DNA of 24,571 bases from Ichthyophonus hoferi (Eukaryota; Opisthokonta; Ichthyosporea; Ichthyophonida; Ichthyophonidae). Shown piece after piece: positions 1 to 10,166 of the stretch. The position numbers were made by a program, and so were the translations under genes. The stretch lies in contig NAOQ01000373.1 of the NCBI GenBank assembly GCA_002751075.1, positions 18,058 through 42,628 of the forward strand, given 5' to 3'. A model generated the notes under the pieces. The model was not told the DNA's origin, did no database searches, and was given only the letters and a program-made list of their open reading frames with translations. Each line of letters starts with the position of its first letter. Positions within the stretch are counted from its first letter, which is position 1.

Positions 1-37
1 ATATATAACCATTATACTATTAAGTAAATGTACATAC

Positions 38-1301
38 CAGTGCGTACTTCCTTGCATTGGCAACTGTGGTGTTATGGGTACGAACCATTTGACTGTAACC
101 CTGTAAATTAGGTAGTATGTGAGGGGGTTGTATGATTGTAAATTGCAACTTATAGGGGGATTTATAGGTGAATGGATAGAAGTAGGTATGTAAATATATG
201 TCGGGGGATGAATAGTTGAAAAATAGAAAATATGGGTATTTATAAGTCAAAGGATGACAGGATTGTATGCATAGAGGCGTACATAGTGGAAAATCTGAAA
301 ATGTTAGAGGATTTATATAGGAATGGTAGAAAGTATGTGTACAGTATACTAGTATACAGGGCTATAGTAGGTAGAAGTGTTAAAATTTAAATCATGCGAG
401 CAACTGAACGTCGTTTTTTTTATATAAAAAATGGTGTTCTATTTCTTTATATATATATAGCTATTTGGGAAAGGGGAAGAATCCAATGGATATTAAAATA
501 TAAAATTTAATAGTCCAGTATTATTGGTTGTTTATGGATATATATATATATATAACCTACAAAGAATATGCAAGTGTATCTACATAATACCTTACATATA
601 GAAATGCATTAAATTACTGTAAATATAAGAAAAATACATCTCACTATAGAGTAGTACAGTAGGCGCATAAGAGTCTGACAGATATAAAATGATATAAAAT
701 TGAAATAAAACGAAACCGAGAGAGAAGGAGAGAAATGGAATGAGAGCACCAACTGTATATCTCCCTATATACCACAACTATACTATAGTTATAACACAGT
801 TATAACATACCTTGGGGATGTCCCTACGCACTATCTGTTGCCATAATCTCTTTCTTTTATCTTCACTCTCCTTCTGTTCTTTTTGTTGCTGTTCAAAGCG
901 TCGTTTTTCAGCTTCTTCGGCTAACTGTATGTGTAAATATAAGTAAGTAGGTAAGTAAGTAAGTAAGTAGGTAGGTAGGTAGGTAGGTAGGTAGGTAGAC
1001 AGGTAAGTAAGTAGGTAGGTAGGTAGGTAGGTAGATAGGTAAGTACGTAGGTAGGTAGATGGTAGTATTAGCATAGGAACAGGGCAGGATTGAAGGGAGG
1101 AAGGCAGAGTAAGATTATGGAATAGGGTCTATATATACTATACATACACATACACATACACATACATATACATATGCATATATACACATATACATACATA
1201 TATACACACACATATACATACATATACACATATACATACATATATACATACACATACACATACACATACACATACATATACACATATACATACATATATA
1301 C

Positions 1302-1332
<31 letters not shown>

Positions 1333-3293
1333 TACATATACACAACCACAAACTTACCTCCTCCTCTGTCTTTACCGGCCTTCTAATAGGTAAAAACTTT
1401 GGTTTCTTGAGTACAAGCTTTATAGAGGGGTTGGGACTGCTTTCATTGGTCTCTACAGTTTTAACATCATGCTCACACATAGTGGGGGTAGGGGCAATAG
1501 GAACAGCAATATCATCGGGGAAAATGGCTTCTATCTCCTCCGCCTCGTCACTGTCTACGTTGAATTCTCCCTCACTGTATGTGTGTATGTGCAGTGTGTA
1601 TTGTGTAGTAGTAAGCACAGTGAAAATGTTAGTAGTACTGTGTATGCAATAAGGTAATAGCTTTTGATAGATATAATAGATAGGTAGCTAGTGTAATAGT
1701 AATAGTGTAGATAGATAGAGAGATAGATAAAAAAGACATATTACCATACAAAGAAAATATAAAGAAAGCAAGATATATGCATATACACACATATATATAT
1801 ATATATATAAATAGAAAATGATGACATCACGCTGACGCAGTAGGTACTACGTCACAGCCCACCTACCTGGACAGGTCGACGAGAGGTGTGTATATAGTAC
1901 ACGTATACTTCCTTCCCTTTATCCCCTCCGCTTTACATTGGTGTAACAGCATACGCCGGGTATAGTCTTTGCTTTTCCGCGTAATCTAAACATAACATTT
2001 GATTGGTCCGTTACTTTTATTACTTCATTTTTTTAAAAACTATGTTGCCATTAGTTGGTAGCTCAGGAACCATTATAAACTGCATATAGAAGTGATACAG
2101 ACATATTTGGAGAGACCACTTGGTAATTATGATTACTATGACTTGGGTGACAGTAGGAAAAAAATTAAAATTGAAATTTAATATAAATAGGGAGAGTGGA
2201 AAGAGATGCATGTATAAAGATATAAAATATGCATAATTTTAATATAATTGTTTAAATATTAATTTTTAAAAAAAAATCAATATAAATAAAGAATGGAAAG
2301 AGGTGTATGTACAACCATATAAAATAATGTATATTAACTATATAAAATAACAAATAATATTTAATAAGGGAAAACAAAAAACAAAAAATACAATCACAAT
2401 AATAACAACAGTATATACCAATACAATCGAAGCTTAAAATATATAAAATCCACACCTTCTCCTTATTGGCTTGATAATTTTTTTGGCGCTTACGATGATG
2501 TTTACGAGCTACTAACATGGCCTTATATACGTCATCTGTGATCTCATACTCGTCATTTGATTCGTCGCTACTTGTATCACTGGGTTATAATTGGATAACA
2601 ACTCAGCCATAAATTTCATATTTAGTTATTATTGGTGGTTTGGATTATCCAATATACATAGTATAATACATTTAATTAATTTAATTATATTCAAATTCAA
2701 TTGCTTATAGCGGTGTACATGTATGTATGGAGAGAGGGTGGTGTAGCCTATTCAAAAATTAATTAATGAATTAGTCAATATATTTAGTAATATCTAATCA
2801 TCCGCCAGGAGAAAATATCCCCACAAGTTCATCATGCAATCATTGGTGCATAAAAAGCTTCATTTCTGATAGGATGGTCTGTCGTCAAATTCACCAATTA
2901 TCAGCTAGATCACAAATTAATTCAATTGGCAACTTCCAATCAAGGATTAGATATGACGCTACTTACATGCCTATTGGATATTTCACTAACCTTATTAGGC
3001 CTTGAATCAACCACTGTTTTCTCTTTTTTTTCTCTCTCCATTTGGCCTCTCGCCTCAACCGTTTGGTAGCGACTCTACCACTTAACCTGTCATGTCACGT
3101 CTAGTTAGGTTACATGATATCACACCAGTAGAATTGTCATTACACTAGATGAAACACCCTTCAATTAATAAAACGCGATATCATATCATATATACATGCA
3201 TACATGCATACATACATACATGCATATATATATATATAAACAAACATACATACAAATATATATATATATATATATATATAAACAAACATACAT

Positions 3294-3332
<39 letters not shown>

Positions 3333-6300
3333 AAAATACATGCCTAACTCCAGCAGCCAATAGTTCCTTGTCCAATGCTTTTAGAGTCCTTTTATAGGTA
3401 TCCAAATCATACAAGGCACTATCCCCTTTCCTACGGGTATATTGTCAATAGATATGCATACACATACAAACATATATGCATAGTTATCGATACTTTATTG
3501 ATTCCTCCATTCTTTTTCATCATATCCGAGTATATATATATATATAGATAGAGATAGAGACGAAGATATAAATATATACAAGCGGCAACCCCTTGCTATC
3601 CTATGCACATGTTTAGGTCAACAACACACAATGGTACAGTACTTATTTTACTTTCCTGCAAACTCGCATCCACATAAGTATATATAAAAAACTGCACCCA
3701 ATTAGAGAGAAAGAATTAAAAAATAAAGATAGGTTGGTAGTAAGAAGGTGAAGGTGTCAAATGGAAAAGAATTTGATTGGAGGAATACGTACCCAATATA
3801 TTCATCCATTACAACGTCCAATCGTAATGCATCCCTTAATTTCTCTGTACGTATGTTATAGGCTATAGCCTTTCTCTGATCGTCACTGTCAATATCGCTG
3901 GTACCCCACCTCACACGGTTAATGAATGATCATTAAATTAACTAGGATTATTTAATTACTTAATTATTAATTATGGTGTACAAATCAACCAGTTGGGTAC
4001 TACGCTTAGGCTGCTTTGTAATTGGTTAATTATAATTTCAAAGCTAATTATCTACTAGCTGTCCAAGTTACCTATTTATAACTCGTAATAGAACTCTTAC
4101 TTTGGGTTTTAATAGCATATTAGGCTCTTTGATTGGGCTACAATACCATATCCTGACTATAAGAAGGAGGGAGCAAATGATTATAAGTCGATTAGATACC
4201 AAGTTTACTCAATTAATGAGATATTCGCAATTGGTTTGGTAGTGATTGCCATCCAATCATACTTTTATATTAAAAAAAACAAAGATAGTTAACGGATAAT
4301 TTTAAATTTCATCAATGCAACAATGCGCTCGTCCTAGGTATAACTATAGCCACTGGTTTAGGCCCTAAAATAATGCTCTAATTACCAGTTAATTATAGGA
4401 CAATCTAATTATTGATTGGCTGCTTCATCCAAATTAATTTTAATTTAAAACGCATATAGAGGGATTGTGGTTCCGTATCCTGTTCGAGTAAAGGAATCTT
4501 CCAATTGGAACCAATCGATGTCACACTTACTTATATCCTTAATTAACTTTAGTTTGTTTATTTTGTTCTAATTTGTCTTACATAAGATAGATACTCCTCA
4601 ATTACTGGTCAGTTACCTTTCCTACAGCATGGCTTAGGATAACCTGAACTAAAGCTACTTGACTGATTTTAACAGATACTATATATATATACTTAGATAG
4701 GCCAATATACTCACATAGGAATGCTACCAAAGATACACTACAAAGTAGAAATAGTACAAAGATGTCGACTACATACTATAATATGTATATATGTAACATG
4801 TAACAGTAGTTTACCTCTAAAAACACAGTCGTATAAAGTCTATTTAATATATTATATTCTTCTGGTCGCTATTATAATGAAAGAGGAAGAATATTTCTAA
4901 GAACTGTATTAACATTTAATAAATATGTAGAGATTTAAAAAGAAGGATATATATATGCCTACCTGTCTGAAGCAATATCATTATCCTCAAACTCTTTAAA
5001 TTTATCCAGACCCCACTCCAACCTCCTTCTCATTCTCTCCCCTTCACTCATTGGTGGAATTGGAACAATCGGATTGGTCTGCTCTAATGGCATCTCCTCA
5101 AATACAATAGGTACTGGTTCGGGCTTATCCATAACTACTCTAATTGGCTTGGCTTGTCCAACGGGCTTTGTCTTCGATGTACGACCTTCTCCAGTCATTT
5201 CCTTTCCAGACCCATTTGCTTTTGTTATCTGCTGACTTTTAGCAGAAACTATTGGTCCATGAGTATGCGTGCTAGCTAATGAATTACTATCCTTGGCCCC
5301 AATCCTGCTCTCCCCACCAATTATATTATTTCCTGTTTTAATCTCTAATCTTACCTTGCTATCTCGTTCTAATTTCCCCTCCTCCAACGTACCCTGTCCA
5401 GATTTGCTCACTACTTTTATTCTGCTTTCCTCCCCAATCTGATGTTCTCCTATATTATTATTTGAACCAATTATAACCTGTCTTACAATACCACTCGTTG
5501 TCTCTGCCAAATTGTGTTTCACTTTCACTGGTTTAGCTACATTGATATTGCCTGATATAGTAGCTACTTCGATTGGCTGCTCTGTTTGTTTATGACCCTC
5601 TCCTTCAATCACGCTTGGTCTTCCTATTTTAATTCCTCCGATCGCATTGGTGCCCTCCATTTGCAAACCTTCCAATGATCGGTTTTCCTCCACTTTCATT
5701 GGACCATCTATTTTAACTTCACCCTCAGGCCCAGCCTCCCCTTTTACGACATTATCTTCTTTTGCCTTAATGAATTTCTCCGGATTTTCATTAAAGAAAG
5801 AGATATGACCGGCTGCTTCAAAACCAGGTGCCACTGGAAGTGCTTCCCAGTCTGTAGAAACCTTGCCAAGGCAGGATCCTGGTCCAGTAAAAGAACTGAT
5901 TGCGAACGACTGGGGTGAAATCTCATTGGTTTCCATTGGCGCTATATGGGTAGTACGATCACGATCCTATATGAAGGTGTTTGCATAATTAGACCAATCA
6001 GAAATGGGCAGTTAAAAATTACAGTATTAAAATTTAGAAATATTGCTTTTTTGAGGTTGTAGAATCGATTTTAAATTTCAACCCGGTTCGAAAAAAGTAA
6101 CCCTAGTCAAAACACATGATGCGTCATTATTAAGTCATTAACCCAACCTCCTCATTCCGATCAAAATTGACAAATTAGATTAATCACAGTTTAATATGCA
6201 ATTGATCCAATCCAAACTTCGAAAGCATCATGATCAAAACATAATCTATTAACCCCTCTATATATGAGAAGCAAGACACAACCAACCTTACGGTATAGTG

Positions 6301-9084
6301 CAAATAAGTTACAGCTTATGTATGAATTGAATCAATCTATGCATTTATAGGCCTAGTTATATATACCTGCCATACTACTGTATATAATATAGATATGTAT
6401 GTTATGTATAGGATGTAGAATGGTATGCTGTCAATATAACTCCTATATGTCAGTCAGTGTTTAGAGAGTTCACTGAGGGTATCTTTGCATAGCCGTGATA
6501 TATATATATTATGTACGCTTAGATATAAATAGATATGCAATGGTAATGGTAAAACAAAACACTATGATACAATTGGTGAGGGATAAGAGAACTATGATTG
6601 GTACTAAGGCGCGGATAAAATAAAGGAATGTAAAGAAAGCAACACAAAGAAAGGGGTATAATTGAGAAACGGAAATATAATAAACTACAATAGTATAATA
6701 GTATGATAGTGTAATAGTATAATAGTGCAATGGTATAATAGTATAATAGTATAATAGTATAATAATATGATAGTGTAGTAGTATAATAGTATGCTAATGT
6801 AATAGTATAATTGTATGATGGTGTAATAGTAAAATAGCATAATAGTATGTATGATAGGGTGATAGCATAATAGTATGTATGATAGTATCATAGTCTGATG
6901 GTACGATGGTCTCCGTGATAGTATGATAGTATGTGTACCAAGGCCTGCAGCAATGTAAACCAACACTAAGAGACATATAGCACCACCTGCAAAGAATGTC
7001 GTTTCACTATCCTGAAATTACTCCCTCGGCCCTCAGATCCTGCATTCTCATTAGTGGGCAAACGTACATGCGGCTCTGAATATTGTATAGGAGCCACCTG
7101 GGGGGATCCTATACGCTGAAATTTCATAGTATTGGAGTCTGGGGTTACATGTCCTAGGCCTGCTCCAGGTATATTGGATCCCTGTCACATTACCTTCATG
7201 TTAGTAACAAGAAATCAGGAGATGAGGTTGAATAGAATATGGGGTGTGATATACCGTTTATTACGTTCACGCATTACATTCACATATATATACATACATG
7301 CTCTCCGTCTCTTTCTCACTCTCCTCTAGCTTATGCCTTTCTCTGATTTTAACTCTACTGCTAATGCAAATCAAAGTAACATAACAACACAACCCACAAA
7401 CATATAAAAGGCACTAGTTGCTACCTACCCTTGCTGGGGTCCCGTGCATTATGTCCTCTTCATTGAGGCCTATCGCATCCTGTACCTGTACCTCCCCTAT
7501 ACAAGGCATACTAGAAGGCAGTTTCGGTGCTACAACTCCCCCAACACTATCACCAATTATTCTAGGGTGATCCACCATCGCTCTAGGGTGAAAGCCATAG
7601 TTATACTGTTGCTGTTGCTGTTGCTCCTGATAAGAAGGTATTGATGTTGCTATAGGTGGATACCCTGGGGGCCAGCCATATGTAGGGTCAGGATAATACC
7701 CGAATCGTGCATCGTTCTCAAAGTTGGGTGCGGTACGGCCCAATGGGTGGGCGGAACTGGATAAATCCTTGGCGCTGAATGGATGGGGTGTGCCATGACT
7801 GAGGTTATCGGGTCTTTGTTGACCTTGCTGCTTAGGTATTGGTCAATATTAATTAATAAACCATTTCATCCAATCATTATTAATTCTTAATTGGTTGAGT
7901 AATTATTTATCTAGTGTTGCTACTAGAATATATTGACATAAGATTTATCTTATTTGCCCCCTATTGTAGGCTGCATACATACATAGATAGATATACACAT
8001 ACATACCTACATACCTACATACACACATACGTACATATATACTGCATTCATAAAATTTTGACGTGGTAAACAGTGCACCAATGAATATTTTGTCTTAAAA
8101 TTATTAATCCAATCATCATTATCCTTTTCAGCGCTATCCAATGGTAATTCTTTGTCACCTTTTGCCTGGCTTCCTCTCCTCCCTTCCTCTCCCTCCCTCC
8201 CACCTCTCTCTCCTGCACACCTTTACTAACTCTGTCACCTCTCCCAAGATCAATATTATTAACTGACTTTATCTCAATTCATCACATTAACCCCACCTTG
8301 TTTTGACTGTAGGTTGGTGTCATAACAACGAAATCGTAATTATGGGTAGAAGGATTGGTTTGTGGATGCTGATGTTGTCTGTATATACCCTGTGTGTACC
8401 CTGCTATTCCCGGTGGAGCCTGTTGCGTAGGCGCGGGGTGTTGGGGCTAGATATGAGGTATGGTTAATATAGATAGGGAGTGCAAAAGGTTGTGCAATGT
8501 GTAAAATAATTGTGAGAGGGTGGATGGGTGTAAATATAAATAATAATAATAATAATAATAATAATAATTATAATAATTATAATAAAAATAATAATGGAAG
8601 AGCATAAACATACGTTAAATAATAAGACTGAAATGGCAGCATGAAGAAACTTAAAAGATGCCTCCATGGCCAGTGTAAAAGTAAGAGTAAGAGAGTGAGA
8701 GTGAGAGTGAGATGGAGGGAAAGAGGAAGAAAAACTTAATTTTGTGCTTGCAAGTGTTTGTTTGTTCTGGTATGCCATTGTAAAGAAAGATAAATGGGGG
8801 AAAATGTAATAGAAAAAAGCTATCATTAAAAAAAGTAAATCCACGCAGTTATAGCTCACCTAGAGAGGAAAAGGTAGTCGGGAATGGCTTTTGAGAACTA
8901 ACTACTACAAAACATATATTAATAACGCAAAATAGATGATTATAAATTAATTAGAGTGTATAAAAGTAAGAGAGCAATAAGAGAGCAACATGTCGCTATA
9001 CCATACCTGGTAGCTATGAAGTCCCTCCTGCCTGTTATCATAGCCATAAGGCAATCGTTGATCGCCGTTATCTTGACGAGACAT
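38..9084 (-). CDS. INO80: INO80-type chromatin-remodelling ATPase, N-terminal part (partial at left edge)
   Basis: Exons in transcript order: 9084-9007, 8446-8297, 7830-7429, 7181-6987, 5966-4963, 3897-3793 (or from 3909), 3430-3344, 2579-2456, 1570-1358, 924-811, 100-38, continuing off the left edge; about 845 residues, all phases consistent. Residues from about 787 onward read KRLWQQIVRRDIPK, then a spacer, then VANARKYAL. This matches the DBINO domain, which is diagnostic of INO80, the Snf2-family ATPase that slides and edits nucleosomes in the nucleus. The Snf2/helicase core would lie beyond base 1. The N-terminus is Q/P-rich with a QEQQQQQQY run. A lysine-rich helix LAEEAEKRRFEQQQKEQKE leads into DBINO. 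The start is the first ATG of the exon chain. Alternative acceptors are possible for exons 6 and 9. Recognition rests on DBINO; the rest is low-complexity linker that I could not assign to any domain. Confidence 0.8.
811..924 (-). CDS. INO80: INO80-like gene, exon 10: start of the DBINO domain
   Basis: The exon is 38 codons long, phase 0 at both ends, with acceptor atacag and donor AAG|GTATGT. It encodes a charged helix followed by RLWQQIVRRDIPK, the conserved opening of DBINO (W..IVRRDI). The next exon (100-38) continues the domain with a conserved-looking VANARKYAL segment. DBINO in this family binds DNA or Arp subunits next to the motor. Confidence 0.85.
941..1065 (+). repeat. GTAG/GTAA tetranucleotide microsatellite
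   Basis: About 30 imperfect copies of GTAG or GTAA lie in INO80-like intron 9, just before the acceptor of exon 10 on the transcript. On the transcript strand it reads CTAC/TTAC, so it doubles as a pyrimidine-rich tract. Confidence 0.9.
1141..1342 (+). repeat. CATACA/TATACA microsatellite
   Basis: About 200 bases of alternating CATA, CACA and TATA steps occupy the donor end of INO80-like intron 9. On the transcript strand it reads GTATGT, starting about 15 bases after the GTAAGT donor. Long open frames through it are repeat artefacts. Confidence 0.9.
1789..1809. repeat. AT dinucleotide run
   Basis: A short AT run in INO80-like intron 8, next to the GC-rich patch with the palindrome. Similar short runs lie at 445-460 and 537-553 in intron 10. 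Confidence 0.85.
1833..1854. promoter_or_regulatory. CRE-like 22-base near-perfect palindrome in INO80-like intron 8
   Basis: The arms TGACGCAGTA and TACTACGTCA flank a GG centre and pair with one mismatch. A TGACATCA lies just upstream at 1822-1829. These TGACG/ACGTCA half-sites are the classic target of bZIP factors. The element sits in an unusually GC-rich patch (about 1820-1980) inside an AT-rich intron, so an intronic enhancer or internal promoter is possible. Confidence 0.4.
3186..3334 (+). repeat. CATA and AT microsatellite with a duplicated 42-base block
   Basis: CATACATG steps pass into long AT runs interrupted twice by AAACAAACATACATACAAA, at 3238 and 3280, exactly 42 bases apart. 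It lies at the donor end of INO80-like intron 7; on the transcript it follows the proposed GC donor by about ten bases. Confidence 0.9.
4963..5966 (-). CDS. INO80: INO80-like gene, large exon 5 (low-complexity linker)
   Basis: This single exon of 1,004 bases encodes about 334 residues between acceptor atag and donor AG|GTAGGC, and makes up two fifths of the visible coding sequence. It is rich in G, E, K, I, S and N and looks disordered. It holds a degenerate internal repeat: NNNIGEHQIGEESRI, then about 45 residues later NNIIGGESRIG. It ends with an acidic/basic stretch (SEGERMRRRLEWGLDKFKEF) that is probably helical. I know no domain for it. The reading frame stays open throughout and joins in phase with both neighbours, which supports it as genuine coding sequence. 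Confidence 0.8.
6685..6936 (+). repeat. Degenerate 8-base AGTATAAT minisatellite
   Basis: About 30 variant units of AGTATAAT/AGTATGAT/AGTGTAAT fill the donor-proximal part of INO80-like intron 4. Some units are expanded to AGTATGTATGAT. The same unit recurs in intron 1 of the BT1 gene. Confidence 0.85.
7976..8040 (+). repeat. CATA/CCTA microsatellite
   Basis: Imperfect CATACATA and CCTACATA steps lie in INO80-like intron 2. There are no other features in this intron apart from the pyrimidine tract at 8171-8214. Confidence 0.8.
8171..8214 (+). repeat. Polypyrimidine tract (purine-rich on the INO80-like transcript)
   Basis: Forty-four bases are C or T with a single A, built of CCT and CTCC steps. 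It lies in INO80-like intron 2, 80-125 bases after the donor, and reads as GA-rich on the transcript. Such tracts can form triplex (H-DNA) structure. Confidence 0.75.
8537..8594 (+). repeat. AAT trinucleotide microsatellite
   Basis: AAT repeats with a few interruptions lie in INO80-like intron 1, about 90 bases before the exon 2 acceptor on the transcript. Confidence 0.9.
8677..8715 (+). repeat. GAGAGT/AAGAGT hexanucleotide repeat
   Basis: Six or so copies of a purine-rich hexamer lie in INO80-like intron 1. On the transcript it is pyrimidine-rich (ACTCTC). Confidence 0.8.
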
Positions 9085-10166
9085 GTTTTAAGAAGTATAT
9101 TTTTATATATGTATGATGTGCTCTTTCCAAGATCAAAAATATGGTTCAAAAAAATAAATAAAGCTTGAATCTTTTCTTTTTCCTTCCTCCTGTTTACAGC
9201 GCCTACTGATCCCTATACAACTTGCAACACATGGTGAACTTGAAACAATAAAATCAGAAACATTGGAAGATGCAGCTCACGAATGTATTTTTTAAAATAT
9301 ATTTTCAAGTTTGTGGTTATTTAACTGCTAAACACGACATATATTCCATCAAAGAGTCCACAAACACGGGTATACGTGAACCAATTAAATATTAAAGAGT
9401 ACCCTCTCTCTACACGCATTTTTTTCCCTGTATTTCCGCTATCTAATCTACGTTCGGTGACCCAACTACATACGTCATCAACCTGTTTTTCTTAAATTCG
9501 AATCAATTCGAATCACCTGTTACGGGCCCCCAGGTATACTACATTGGTTGGTTGGTTTTATATTATTATTTTATATTTTTATCCGACTAGTCATCAAAAA
9601 ATATTCTTGTGAGAAAAATAACCTACTTACTATGTATGTATAGGGTAGTTATATTATAATATAAGGTAATAAGACAATAATCTCAAAAAAAACTATTATA
9701 GTGATGTAATTAAATAATAAATATGAATTGGCTAGGCTTTAATCAATTCCAAATATTACATTTAGTTTAAATTATATTTGTATGTAATAAATTGCTACTA
9801 TATATATATATATATATTATAGTATTACAGAACTTTTGAAATAAATGTCTCATTCATTGTAATCTATTAATTGATGGCGTGATAAGATTCAACAGGACTA
9901 AGATTTTAACTCAACAAACTTATTTTTATGGACTCTGTCAAATATGGCTTTATTTACAATATTTGCAAAGTTACAATAGTTATAATTATCTAATTCATTG
10001 ATGTTGGGCTCCGAATTATTCTAGATAAAAATGTAATATTTAGAAAGTATAAGAAGGTTCTATCTGACACAGATTAGGAACTCTTGATTCTGTAGTGATA
10101 GTGTATAAAACTATAGAGCTTTAATCTTAAATTTCCTGCTTGTCATAGTCGGCTGTCACCCTGAAC
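9085..10166. promoter_or_regulatory. Divergent intergenic region between the INO80-like gene and the 10167 gene
   Basis: About 1.1 kb separates two divergent start codons, so it probably carries both promoters. Visible elements are a CRE-like ACGTCAT at 9472-9478, a perfect tandem pair of the 10-mer AATTCGAATC at 9495-9514, a short GC-rich patch ending in GGGCCCCC near 9522-9531, an ATTGG near 9544, and a TATAAAA at 10104-10110. The rest is AT-rich with no convincing exon on either strand. Confidence 0.5.
10104..10110 (+). promoter_or_regulatory. TATA-like box upstream of the 10167 gene
   Basis: TATAAAA lies 57-63 bases before the ATG at 10167, a sensible distance for a core promoter with a short 5' leader. 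In such AT-rich DNA the motif alone is weak evidence, but its position agrees with the exon found just downstream. Confidence 0.35.

Noticed and set aside
1068-1349. Long open frames rich in Y, V, M and T across the CATA repeat
   Set aside because: They are translations of a microsatellite inside an intron, open only because the repeat lacks stops.
1817-1835. ATGATGA followed by CTGA, like a C/D box snoRNA
   Set aside because: The spacing is too short, and no second D box or terminal stem is present.
6084-6094. GGTTCGAA resembling a tRNA B box (also 11804-11812)
   Set aside because: Neither site has a matching A box, acceptor stem or cloverleaf around it.
8840-8880. Possible extra INO80-like exon ending TAG|GTGAGC
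   Set aside because: Exons 1 and 2 already join in phase 0, and including this piece would break the frame.
9101-9109. TATATAAAA on the minus strand before the INO80-like ATG
   Set aside because: It ends only 17 bases before the start codon, too close for a TATA box of this transcript.
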